The notes beneath the pieces are model-generated. The model was not told the origin of the DNA. It saw only the letters and a program-made list of their open reading frames with translations, and made no database searches. A stretch of DNA of 64,000 nt, taken from the NCBI RefSeq assembly GCF_012328925.1, contig NZ_JAAXLS010000008.1, positions 124,001-188,000 of the forward strand. Reading direction: 5' to 3'. This DNA comes from Amycolatopsis acididurans. Lineage in GTDB: Bacteria > Actinomycetota > Actinomycetes > Mycobacteriales > Pseudonocardiaceae. Below, one piece after another: positions 34,746-42,324 of the stretch; within the stretch, counting starts at the first letter, position 1, and each line of letters opens with the position of its first letter. Made by a program: the position numbers and the translations under genes.

Positions 34746-35543
34746 TCAGGGCATCGAATAGCCGCCGTTGACGGCGAGGACCTGCCCGGTGACTTGTCGC
34801 GCGAGCGTCTCCGAGGACATGAAGCACACGGCGTTGGCGACGTCTTCGGCCGTGGTCAGCCGCCGGAGGGGGAGAGCTTTGCTCAATCCCTCGATCTGCC
34901 GCTCGTCGAAGATCGAGTCGCGGCCGCCCGACCACAGGCTCGTACTGCCGATGGCATCCGGGCTCTCCGGCAGTACAAGTCCCGGACAGACCACATTGGA
35001 CCGGATGCCATGGCGGCCGTGCTCCTTGGCGACGGTGCGCGACAGCGCGATGAGGCCGGCCTTCGTCGTGCCGTAGACGGCTTGCCGGATCTCCCCGAAC
35101 GCGGCGTCGCTGGAAATGTAGACGATCGAACCGCATTCGGCGGCACGCATGGGCGGGACGGCGGCCTGCGTGCATGCGATCGCGGAGAACAGGTTGACCT
35201 CGATCGTCTTCTGCCAGCGCGCACGGTCGGTGTCGTCGAGCAGAAACCGCGGTTCGCTCCAGCCCGCGTTGCACACGAGCGCGTCGAGGCCGCCCCACAG
35301 GCCGAGCACCCGCTCGACCGCTCGTTCACCAGCGTCCTCGGTCGTCAGATCGAGCTCCGCGACCTCCGCCGAGGCGGCACCACGGGACAGTGCCTCGGCG
35401 CGTACCTTCTCCGCTTGCTCGCCGTCGATGTCACCGATGAGCACGCGGGCGCCCGCGGCCGCGAAACCGTGAACGATGCCGCGTCCGATGTTGGAGGCGC
35501 CTCCGGTCACCAGCACCCGTGCGTCCCGCAGGCCGAGATCCAT
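34746..35543 (-). CDS. Short-chain dehydrogenase/reductase
   Basis: This SDR has 265 residues from ATG 35543, which has AAGGAG 6 nt upstream. Motifs are VLVTGGASNIGRGIVHGFAA, NAGWSEPRFLLDD, and VYGTTKAGLIALSR as active site with SSDAAFGE before it. An unusual insert near the C-terminus (GSTSLWSGGRDSIFDERQIE) distinguishes it from FabG. It is the first gene of the minus-strand operon SDR-TetR-acyl-CoA dehydrogenase that starts at operator copy 6. The likely role is a hydroxyl/ketone conversion on a pathway intermediate. Confidence 0.88.
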   Translation of the reverse strand: MDLGLRDARVLVTGGASNIGRGIVHGFAAAGARVLIGDIDGEQAEKVRAEALSRGAASAEVAELDLTTEDAGERAVERVLGLWGGLDALVCNAGWSEPRFLLDDTDRARWQKTIEVNLFSAIACTQAAVPPMRAAECGSIVYISSDAAFGEIRQAVYGTTKAGLIALSRTVAKEHGRHGIRSNVVCPGLVLPESPDAIGSTSLWSGGRDSIFDERQIEGLSKALPLRRLTTAEDVANAVCFMSSETLARQVTGQVLAVNGGYSMP

Positions 35544-35563
35544 TTCGTGCTCCTTCACCCAGG

Positions 35564-35596
35564 TTGACGGGGCCATACTATCTAATTTATGTTCAA
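35564..35596. promoter_or_regulatory. Promoter with embedded regulon operator, copy 6 (divergent operons)
   Basis: Operator TCTAATTTATGTTCAA (35581-35596) lies between the SDR operon (minus) and the MaoC operon (plus). On the plus strand TTGACG (35564-35569), 18 nt and TATGTT (35588-35593) mirror the promoter at 29858, again with the -10 inside the operator. One site may control both directions. Confidence 0.77.
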
Positions 35597-35631
35597 TTTG
35601 AAAACAGCCACGGAGTGACGCAGGGGTAGGT

Positions 35632-36084
35632 ATGCGGGTCTTCAACGGTATCGGCGAACTCGCCGGCGCGGCGGGCGAGTCGCTCGGCACCACCGACTGG
35701 ATCGTGGTGGACCAGGAGCGGATAGACACTTTCGCTCAGGCGACCGGAGATCACCAGTGGATCCACGTGGACCCGCAACGCGCCGAGGCGGGCCCGTTCG
35801 GCGGGACGATCGCGCACGGATTGCTGACGCTGTCCCTGCTGCCCGCGTTCCAGCGCGAGCTGTACCGCGTCGACGGGGTGCGCATGGCCATCAACTACGG
35901 CCTGGACAAGGTGCGGTTTCCCGCGCCCGTGCCGGCAGGCTCGAAACTGCGGGCGCATTCGACGATCACCGAGGTGACGCCGCTGGCGGATGCGGTGCAG
36001 CTCAAGGTGTCCACGACCATGGAGGTCGCCGGTTCGGATCGTCCCGCGTGCGTCGTCGAGTCCATCGTGCGGTACGTGGCATGA
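35632..36084 (+). CDS. MaoC-type (R)-specific enoyl-CoA hydratase
   Basis: This 150-residue single hot-dog domain protein has the hydratase-2 motif FAQATGDHQWIHVDPQRA, with the catalytic Asp and His, and the following FGGTIAHGLLTLSLLP. It hydrates enoyl-CoA to (3R)-hydroxyacyl-CoA. The MFE-2-type dehydrogenase at 29912 would use the product. It is the first of five overlapping genes; the start of the next gene overlaps its stop by 4 bases. Confidence 0.93.
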   Translation: MRVFNGIGELAGAAGESLGTTDWIVVDQERIDTFAQATGDHQWIHVDPQRAEAGPFGGTIAHGLLTLSLLPAFQRELYRVDGVRMAINYGLDKVRFPAPVPAGSKLRAHSTITEVTPLADAVQLKVSTTMEVAGSDRPACVVESIVRYVA

Positions 36085-36833
36085 GCGCGGGGCTGGTCGA
36101 GGGCCGGATGGCGCTGGTCACCGGTGCCGCGCAGGGAATCGGGCTGGCGGTCGCGCGCACGCTGCATCAGCATGGGGCCGCGGTGGCGGTGGCCGACCTG
36201 GACGGTGAGCGGGCCGCGAAGGCCGCCGCGGAACTCGCGACCGACGGCGGACCGGCGGTGCTGCCCGTCGCGTGCGACGTGACCGACGAGCAGTCCGTGG
36301 CCGATGCGGTTGAGCGCGTCCAGCGCGAACTCGGGGGCCTCGACGTGCTCGTCAACAATGCGGGCATCACTCGCGACGCGTCCCTGAGGCGGATGCGGGC
36401 GGAGGACTTCGATGCGGTGATCAATGTTCATCTGCGTGGCACCTGGCTCGGCGTCCGGGCCGGAGCGGAGGTCATGCGCGAGGCGGGCCGCGGCTCGATC
36501 GTCAACATCTCGTCGTTGTCCGGCAAGTCCGGCAACCCCGGCCAGACCAACTACAGCGCCGCGAAGGCCGGCATCGTCGGCCTGACCAAGGCCGCGGCCA
36601 AGGAACTGGCGCACCGGGGCGTACGGGTCAATGCCGTGCAGCCCGGCCTGATCCGCACGGCCATGACCGAGGCGATGCCGCCCGAGGTCTTCGCGGAGCG
36701 GGAGGCCGCGATCCCGATGCGCCGGGCGGGTGAGCCGTCCGAGGTCGCCGGTGCCGTGCTCTTCCTGGCTTCCGATCTGTCCAGCTACATGACCGGAGCG
36801 GTGCTGGAGGTCGGCGGGGGGCGGTTGATGTGA
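36081..36833 (+). CDS. FabG-like SDR
   Basis: This 250-residue classical SDR has ALVTGAAQGIGLAVARTL, NNAGITRDASLRRM, active site TNYSAAKAGIVGLTKAAAKE and the usual C-terminal EVAGAVLFLASDLSSYMTGA. The ATG at 36081 overlaps the MaoC stop (ATGA); the longer reading is a shadow. It is probably a 3-hydroxyacyl-CoA or ring-hydroxyl dehydrogenase in the same beta-oxidation block. Confidence 0.92.
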   Translation: MSAGLVEGRMALVTGAAQGIGLAVARTLHQHGAAVAVADLDGERAAKAAAELATDGGPAVLPVACDVTDEQSVADAVERVQRELGGLDVLVNNAGITRDASLRRMRAEDFDAVINVHLRGTWLGVRAGAEVMREAGRGSIVNISSLSGKSGNPGQTNYSAAKAGIVGLTKAAAKELAHRGVRVNAVQPGLIRTAMTEAMPPEVFAEREAAIPMRRAGEPSEVAGAVLFLASDLSSYMTGAVLEVGGGRLM

Positions 36834-37603
36834 CGGCGAACGTCGTGCGGACCCGGATCGAGGGCTCGGTCGGGCACATCCTGCTGAACCGGCCCGAGGT
36901 CATGAACGCGATCACCGTGGAGCTGGGTGCGCAACTCGAGCGCGCGTTGAGACTGCTCGCACCCGCGGTCACCGTGATCGTGGTGCGTGGCGCCGGCGGC
37001 AACTTCTCGGCGGGCGGGGATTTCGGCGAGTTGCGGCGGCTGCGCGAGCAGGGGAGGGCCGCGCTCGCCCCGCTGTTCGACAACTTCGGCCGCGCCTGCG
37101 CACTCATCGCGCGGCTGCCGGTGCCCGTCGTCGCCGTGGTGGAGGGCTACGCGATGGCCGGTGGGTTCGAGCTGATGCAGGCGTGCGACATCGCCCTGGT
37201 CCACGAGAACGCGAAGATCTCGGACACACACCTGAACTTCGGGCAGGTGCCCGGTGGCGGCAGTAGCCAGCGGCTGCCACGGCTGGCCGGCAGGCAACGC
37301 GCGCTCGCCCACATACTCACTGGTGACCGGTTGACCGGCGCCGAGGCCGTCGCGTGGGGACTGGCCTATCGTTGCCTGCCCGCGGCAGGCTTCGAGGATG
37401 CGGTGGCGGCCTTCGCCGAGCGTCTCGCCGGGCACGACCGCGGCGCGCTGGAAACCGCGAAAAGACTGGTGTACGAGGGTTTACGGCTGCCGCTCGACGA
37501 GGGGCTCGCCCTGGAACGCGAGCACGTGATCGAGCACATCGTTGGCGACGCGGCGGGAGCGGCCATCGCCGGCTTCGCCGGTGGCGAGGGGAGTAGGGCA
37601 TGA
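36830..37603 (+). CDS. Enoyl-CoA hydratase/isomerase (crotonase) 1
   Basis: This 257-residue crotonase starts with a GTG overlapping the SDR stop (GTGA). It has HILLNRPEVMNAITVELG, the oxyanion-hole region GAGGNFSAGGDFGELRRL and YAMAGGFELMQACDIALV. The acidic residue usual in the first catalytic position is retained (GGFEL). It hydrates or isomerises enoyl-CoA. It is the first of three consecutive crotonases, all joined by 4-base overlaps. Confidence 0.92.
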   Translation: MTANVVRTRIEGSVGHILLNRPEVMNAITVELGAQLERALRLLAPAVTVIVVRGAGGNFSAGGDFGELRRLREQGRAALAPLFDNFGRACALIARLPVPVVAVVEGYAMAGGFELMQACDIALVHENAKISDTHLNFGQVPGGGSSQRLPRLAGRQRALAHILTGDRLTGAEAVAWGLAYRCLPAAGFEDAVAAFAERLAGHDRGALETAKRLVYEGLRLPLDEGLALEREHVIEHIVGDAAGAAIAGFAGGEGSRA

Positions 37604-38406
37604 GGCGGCTCGTCGGTTCGGGACCGGTACTGCTCGACCTGGAAGACGACGGCATCGCGCGGATCCGGCTCAACCGCCCCGAGGCGGCGAACGGGATGAG
37701 CGTGCCGTTCCTGCGCGCCCTGCACGAGGTGGTTCTGCGCTGCCACGGCGAACCGGACGTGCGGGCGGTGCTGATCACGGGAGAGGGGAAGCATTTCTGC
37801 GCGGGCGGAGATGTCAAGACGTTCGCCGCCAAGGGTGAGCGCCTTCCGGACTACCTGCGCGAGGCGACCGCGTGGTTGCAGATCGCGACATCGGCGCTCA
37901 TCCAGTTGCGCGCGCCGGTCATCGCCGCGGTGCACGGTTTCGCCGCGGGCGGGGGCGGGTTCGGGCTCGTGTGCGCCGCCGACTTCGTCATCGCCGAACG
38001 GTCCGCCCGGTTCATGTCCGGCGCGGTCCGGGTCGGCATGGCCCCGGACGCCGGGGTCACGGTCACGCTCACCCAGCTCGTCGGGCTGCGCAAGGCGATG
38101 GAGATCCTGCTGGCGAATCCGACGTTGACCGCCGACGAGGCCGCCGAGGCGGGCCTGCTCACCCGTGTCGTGCCGGATGGGCAGCTGCTGAAGGAGTCCT
38201 ACGCACTGGCGCGCGAGCTGGCCGCGAATGCCCCGCTCGCGATGGCCGCGACGAAACGGCTGGTCTGGGGCGGCCTCGGCGGGGGCGTCGAGGCCAGGTT
38301 GCCCGAGGAAGCGCGCACGGTGGCCGAGCTGTCCGGGACCGCTGACTCACGGGAGGGGCTCGCCGCGGTACTCGAACGGCGTCCTGCTGTCTACAAAGGG
38401 CGGTGA
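37600..38406 (+). CDS. Enoyl-CoA hydratase/isomerase (crotonase) 2
   Basis: This 268-residue crotonase has IRLNRPEAANGMSVPFLR, the oxyanion region GEGKHFCAGGDVKTFAAK and FAAGGGGFGLVCAADFVIAE, where the usual catalytic glutamate position is glycine. The loss of that acid suggests an isomerase, a hydrolase or a ring-cleavage-type crotonase rather than a plain hydratase. It overlaps its neighbours by 4 bases each side. Confidence 0.9.
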   Translation: MRRLVGSGPVLLDLEDDGIARIRLNRPEAANGMSVPFLRALHEVVLRCHGEPDVRAVLITGEGKHFCAGGDVKTFAAKGERLPDYLREATAWLQIATSALIQLRAPVIAAVHGFAAGGGGFGLVCAADFVIAERSARFMSGAVRVGMAPDAGVTVTLTQLVGLRKAMEILLANPTLTADEAAEAGLLTRVVPDGQLLKESYALARELAANAPLAMAATKRLVWGGLGGGVEARLPEEARTVAELSGTADSREGLAAVLERRPAVYKGR

Positions 38407-39182
38407 GCGCGATGACGTGCGTGCTGACGGAGGACAAGGGCGCGATCCGGGTGCTGACACTCAACCGGCCCGAGGTCCGCAACGCGATCGACCTCGAGCT
38501 GCGCGTGGTGCTGGCCGAGGCGATCGAGACGGCGATGGACGTGCCGGACGTCCGCGTGGTCGTGCTCACCGGCGCGGGCGGTACGTTCTGCTCGGGCGGC
38601 GACATCGCCAGCATGCGGCGGCAGAGCGCGGCCGAGACACGGCCGCGGGCCGAGGCCGCGCAGCGGGTGATCCGGGCGATCTGGGACGGCCCCAAACCGG
38701 TGCTCGCCGCTGTGGAGGGGTACGCCTTCGGTGCCGGGGCGGCGCTGGCGATGGCGTGTGACCGGGTCATCGCCGCCGAGGACGCCGCGTTTTCGACTAC
38801 GTTCACCGGTGTCGGGCTCGCCGGTGACATGGGCGTCTTCGCCTCGCTCCCGGCCAGGGTCGGTGGTGCCGTGGCCCGCCAGTTGCTGCTGATGCCCCGC
38901 AGGCTGAGCGGACCGGAAGCCGCCGCGATCGGCATGGCCGACGCGGTCGCCGGCTCGGGAGATGCGCTCGCGCGAGCGCTTGCCGATGCCGAGCGTATCG
39001 CCGAAGGGCCACCGCTGGCGATCGCCGCCATCAAGTACATGTTCACGGCCTGGCCGCGCGACCCCCGCCAGGTGCTGGAGGCCGAGATCGACACGCAGAC
39101 CACCCTGTTCGACACGGACGACTTCGCGGAGGGGATCGCCGCGTTCCGTGAACGGCGGGCGCCGGTGTTCCGCGGTCGGTGA
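38403..39182 (+). CDS. Enoyl-CoA hydratase/isomerase (crotonase) 3
   Basis: This 259-residue crotonase starts at GTG 38403, overlapping the previous stop; ATG 38412 is an alternative. Motifs are RVLTLNRPEVRNAIDLELR, GAGGTFCSGGDIASMRRQ and YAFGAGAALAMACDRVIAAE. The catalytic acid expected in the second motif is alanine, so the reaction may differ from simple hydration. It is the last gene of the operon, convergent with the acyl-CoA dehydrogenase at 39199. A small GC hairpin (39187-39208) lies between them. Confidence 0.9.
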   Translation: MSAMTCVLTEDKGAIRVLTLNRPEVRNAIDLELRVVLAEAIETAMDVPDVRVVVLTGAGGTFCSGGDIASMRRQSAAETRPRAEAAQRVIRAIWDGPKPVLAAVEGYAFGAGAALAMACDRVIAAEDAAFSTTFTGVGLAGDMGVFASLPARVGGAVARQLLLMPRRLSGPEAAAIGMADAVAGSGDALARALADAERIAEGPPLAIAAIKYMFTAWPRDPRQVLEAEIDTQTTLFDTDDFAEGIAAFRERRAPVFRGR

Positions 39183-39198
39183 CCGGCGCCCGCTCGTC

Positions 39199-40347
39199 TC
39201 ACCGGGCGAGGTCGCGGCCGATGATCTCCTTCATGATCGCGGTCGTGCCGCCGTAGATCGTCTGGATACGAGTGTCCACAAAGGCCCTCGCCACCGGATA
39301 CTCGGCCATGTATCCGTAACCTCCGTGCAGCTGCAGGCAGGTGTCCATGATCCGTTTCTGCAGTTCGCTGACATACCATTTGCCCTTGGCCGCGTCCACC
39401 GGCGTCAGGTGCCCGGCGTTGAACGCGAGCACCGACCGGTCCACGTAGGCCTGTGCCACGTCGATCTCGGTGGCCATCTCGGCCAGTTCGAACCGTACGT
39501 GCTGGAAGTCGCCGATCGGGTTGCCGAACGCGTGGCGTTGCCTGCAGTAGTCGCGGGTGACGTCGAAGACGGCACGGCAGTTGGCGATCGCCTTGACCGC
39601 GACGCCCAGCCGTTCACGCGGCAGATGGCTCATCAGGTACTGCAGGCCCCGGCCGGGTTCGCCGAGCACATTGGCCGCGGGAACCCGGACGTCTTCGAAG
39701 AACAGCTCGGCGGTGTCCTGCGCGGGCAGCCCGATCTTCTCCAGTTTGCGGCCGCGCTGGAAACCTGCCATGTCCCGCTCGACGGCGAACAGGGTGTACC
39801 CCCGCGAACCGGCATCCGGGTCCGTCCGCGCCGCGACTATCACGACGTCGGCCATGATGCCGCTGGAGATGAACGTCTTCTGTCCGTTGAGGATCCAGTC
39901 GTCGCCGTCCCTGCGGGCCGAAGTACGGATCCCGCGGAGATCGCTGCCCGCGCCCGGCTCGGTCATGGCCAGGGCGCCGATCAGTTCCCCGGTGGCGAAA
40001 CCGGGCAGCCAGCGCCGTTTCTGCTCGTCCGTCGTCAGGTCGAGCAGGTAGTGCAGCACCAGATCGTCCTGCAGCGAGATGGTGAGTGCGAAGGACAGCG
40101 CGTGCACCTTCGCGGCCTCCTCCGCGGCGACCATCCGGTACCGGTAGTCCGGCTCGCCCGCACCTCCGTACTCCTCGGGAATCTGCAGTCCGTAGACGCC
40201 GTGCTTCGCCGCGGCGCGGAACACGTCGCGGTCGATCCAGCGCTCGGCTTCCCAGCGCGCATGGTGCGGGATGACCTCGCGGGCGAGGAATTCCCGGACC
40301 GTGTGGCGGTACATTTCGTGGTCGTCGGTGAAGATCTCGCGTTCCAT
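39199..40347 (-). CDS. Acyl-CoA dehydrogenase
   Basis: This acyl-CoA dehydrogenase has 382 residues from ATG 40347, 2 bp after the thiolase stop. Motifs are IGALAMTEPGAGSDLRGI, TFISSGIMADVVIVAARTD, LQLHGGYGYMAEYPVARAFV and the C-terminal TIYGGTTAIMKEIIGRDL. The usual YEGT glutamate is glycine, as in the mycobacterial FadE group whose catalytic base lies elsewhere. It is the second gene of a thiolase-acyl-CoA dehydrogenase pair. Confidence 0.92.
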   Translation of the reverse strand: MEREIFTDDHEMYRHTVREFLAREVIPHHARWEAERWIDRDVFRAAAKHGVYGLQIPEEYGGAGEPDYRYRMVAAEEAAKVHALSFALTISLQDDLVLHYLLDLTTDEQKRRWLPGFATGELIGALAMTEPGAGSDLRGIRTSARRDGDDWILNGQKTFISSGIMADVVIVAARTDPDAGSRGYTLFAVERDMAGFQRGRKLEKIGLPAQDTAELFFEDVRVPAANVLGEPGRGLQYLMSHLPRERLGVAVKAIANCRAVFDVTRDYCRQRHAFGNPIGDFQHVRFELAEMATEIDVAQAYVDRSVLAFNAGHLTPVDAAKGKWYVSELQKRIMDTCLQLHGGYGYMAEYPVARAFVDTRIQTIYGGTTAIMKEIIGRDLAR

Positions 40348-40349
40348 GC

Positions 40350-41504
40350 TCAGCCCAGCCGCTCGATGACGGTCACGTTCGCCATGCCGCCGCCCTCGCA
40401 CATGGTCTGCAGCCCGAAGCGGCTACCGGTGCGTTCCAGTTCGTGCAGCAGCGTGATCATGATGCGCGCACCGGATGCGCCCAGCGGATGTCCGAGCGAG
40501 ATCGCGCCGCCGTTGACGTTGACACGATCCGGATCGGCGCCGATCTGGTGCTGCCAGGCGAGAACGACGCTCGCGAAGGCCTCGTTGACCTCGAACAGAT
40601 CGATGTCGCCGACGCTGAGCCCCGTCTTCTTCAAGGCCCGCTCGGTGGCGGGCAGCGGGGCGATCAGCAGGTTGACCGGGTCCGCGCCCAGCACCGACAG
40701 GTGGTGGATGCGTGCCCGTGGGGTCAGCTCGTGCTCCCGGACCGCTCGTTCGGAGGCGATGAGCAATGCCGCCGACGCGTCGGAGATCTGACTGGAGACC
40801 GCGGCCGTGAGCCGTCCGCCCGGAACCAGCGTCTTGAGCTGGGCCATCTTTTCCAGTGAGGTGTCGACGCGAGGGCCTTCGTCACGCGTGACGCCGGCGA
40901 TCGGCGTGATTTCCTTGTCGAATCGGCCTTCGCTCGCGGCATGTACTGCCCGTTGGTGGCTGCGTAGCGCGAATTCCTCCATGTCCGTGCGCTCGAAGCC
41001 GAAATCGGCCGCGATCGTTTCGGCCGAGTGGAACTGCGAGATCTCCCGGTCCCCGTACCGCGCCTGCCAACCCGCGCAACCGGTCCACGGATCGACGGCG
41101 CCGAACGGCTCACCGACGGCGAACGAGCTGAGGATGGGGTACTGGCTCATTTTCTGTACTCCGCCGGCGACTACGAGGTCGGCGGTTCCGCTGAGCACGG
41201 CCTGCGCGGCGAAGTGCACGGCTTGCTGCGACGAACCGCATTGGCGGTCGACGGTGACTCCCGGCACCGACTCCGGTAGCCCGGCCGCGAGCGCGCTGGT
41301 CCGGGCGATGTCGCCGGCCTGGGACCCGATGGTGTCGATGCAGCCGAACACCACGTCGTCGATCGCGGCGGGATCGAAGTCTCCGCGATCGACGAGCCTG
41401 CGGATCACGTGCGCGCCGAGGTCGGCCGGATGGACACCGGCCAGGCCGCCGCCGCGGCGGCCCACCGGTGTTCGCGCGGCGTCGACGAGGTAAGCCTCGG
41501 CCAT
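40350..41504 (-). CDS. Thiolase (acetyl-CoA acyltransferase)
   Basis: This 384-residue thiolase has nucleophilic Cys89 (TVDRQCGSSQQAVHFAAQ), the His block NGGAISLGHPLGASGARI and the second Cys in LQTMCEGGGMAN. The closing step of beta-oxidation is its expected role. It is the first gene of the minus-strand pair and starts 33 bp from regulon operator copy 7. It is distinct in sequence from the thiolases at 26048 and 28659, so three thiolases of different specificity are in the window. Confidence 0.93.
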   Translation of the reverse strand: MAEAYLVDAARTPVGRRGGGLAGVHPADLGAHVIRRLVDRGDFDPAAIDDVVFGCIDTIGSQAGDIARTSALAAGLPESVPGVTVDRQCGSSQQAVHFAAQAVLSGTADLVVAGGVQKMSQYPILSSFAVGEPFGAVDPWTGCAGWQARYGDREISQFHSAETIAADFGFERTDMEEFALRSHQRAVHAASEGRFDKEITPIAGVTRDEGPRVDTSLEKMAQLKTLVPGGRLTAAVSSQISDASAALLIASERAVREHELTPRARIHHLSVLGADPVNLLIAPLPATERALKKTGLSVGDIDLFEVNEAFASVVLAWQHQIGADPDRVNVNGGAISLGHPLGASGARIMITLLHELERTGSRFGLQTMCEGGGMANVTVIERLG

Positions 41505-41537
41505 GGTCTCTCCTTCGGTCGGAACAATTCGACTTAT

Positions 41538-41553
41538 TTTAACCTATATTCAA
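41538..41553. promoter_or_regulatory. Regulon operator, copy 7 (thiolase operon)
   Basis: TTTAACCTATATTCAA fits the consensus at all positions and lies 33 bp before the thiolase start. The sigma-factor gene begins 165 bp away on the other side, so it may or may not be under the same control. Confidence 0.75.
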
Positions 41554-41718
41554 AACAAGGACGAGGGTCTGTGCCGACGCGCTCGGCGAGGACTACGTAG
41601 GGAAGTCAGTATCCGTGCTGATTCGCGGCCGTCGCGTGATCAGCAGCCTGGAATCGGACGGGCACGGTGAAGTGGCCGCGGCGGCGGGAGGACCGGTGCG
41701 TTCGACGAGGAACCACGG

Positions 41719-42324
41719 ATGAGTGTGACAGCGGACGAGCAGGTGTGGGCGCTCGTGACCGAGGCCAGGACCGGAGACCGTGCGGCGATCGGCCGGCTAT
41801 ACGAGTTGCACATGCGTGACATATTCGGGTTCGTCTACGCCCGGCTGGGAGACCGCCATCTCGCGGAGGACATCACCAGCGAGACCTTTGTCCGTGCGCT
41901 GCGCAGGATGGGGTCTTTGTCGCACCGGCGATCGACGTTCGCGGCCTGGCTCATCACGATCGCGCGGAATCTCGTCCTCGACGAGATGAAATCGGCGCGG
42001 CACCGTCGCGAGGTGGCGATGCCCGAGAACTTCGACGCACCGGGCGAGTCCGGCGACATCAGCGAGCTGATCTGGCGACGGCAGGCCGCCCAGGAGGCAC
42101 TGCGCCGGCTCGCCACCCTGACTCCCGACCAGCGGACCTGCCTGGAACTGCGGTACCTGCGCGGATTGTCGGTGGCTGAGGTGGCGCACGAGATGCGGAA
42201 ACCTTCGGGCGCGGTCCGCGCCGTGCAGTTGCGCGCCCTCAGGAGGCTCAGGGAGCTCATCCCGCCCGCCATGCTCGAAGCGCCGGCCGGCGGGGCGGGA
42301 GGGGCCGCGAGCGATGGACCGTGA
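41719..42324 (+). CDS. ECF-type RNA polymerase sigma factor
   Basis: This 201-residue protein has sigma region 2 (IGRLYELHMRDIFGFVYARL, AEDITSETFVRALRRM, FAAWLITIARNLVLDEMKS) and region 4 (LATLTPDQRTCLELRYLRGL followed by SVAEVAHEMRKPSGAVRAVQ). GAGGAA lies 6 nt before the ATG. No anti-sigma gene is adjacent; the downstream gene is an AMP-binding protein that overlaps it by 11 bases. It probably directs transcription of a stress or catabolic set, which could include genes here, but no target promoter can be assigned. Confidence 0.92.
   Translation: MSVTADEQVWALVTEARTGDRAAIGRLYELHMRDIFGFVYARLGDRHLAEDITSETFVRALRRMGSLSHRRSTFAAWLITIARNLVLDEMKSARHRREVAMPENFDAPGESGDISELIWRRQAAQEALRRLATLTPDQRTCLELRYLRGLSVAEVAHEMRKPSGAVRAVQLRALRRLRELIPPAMLEAPAGGAGGAASDGP

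Noticed and set aside
38962..40791. A 609-codon plus-strand frame across the acyl-CoA dehydrogenase and thiolase
   Set aside because: It has no motifs. The opposite strand encodes intact acyl-CoA dehydrogenase and thiolase.
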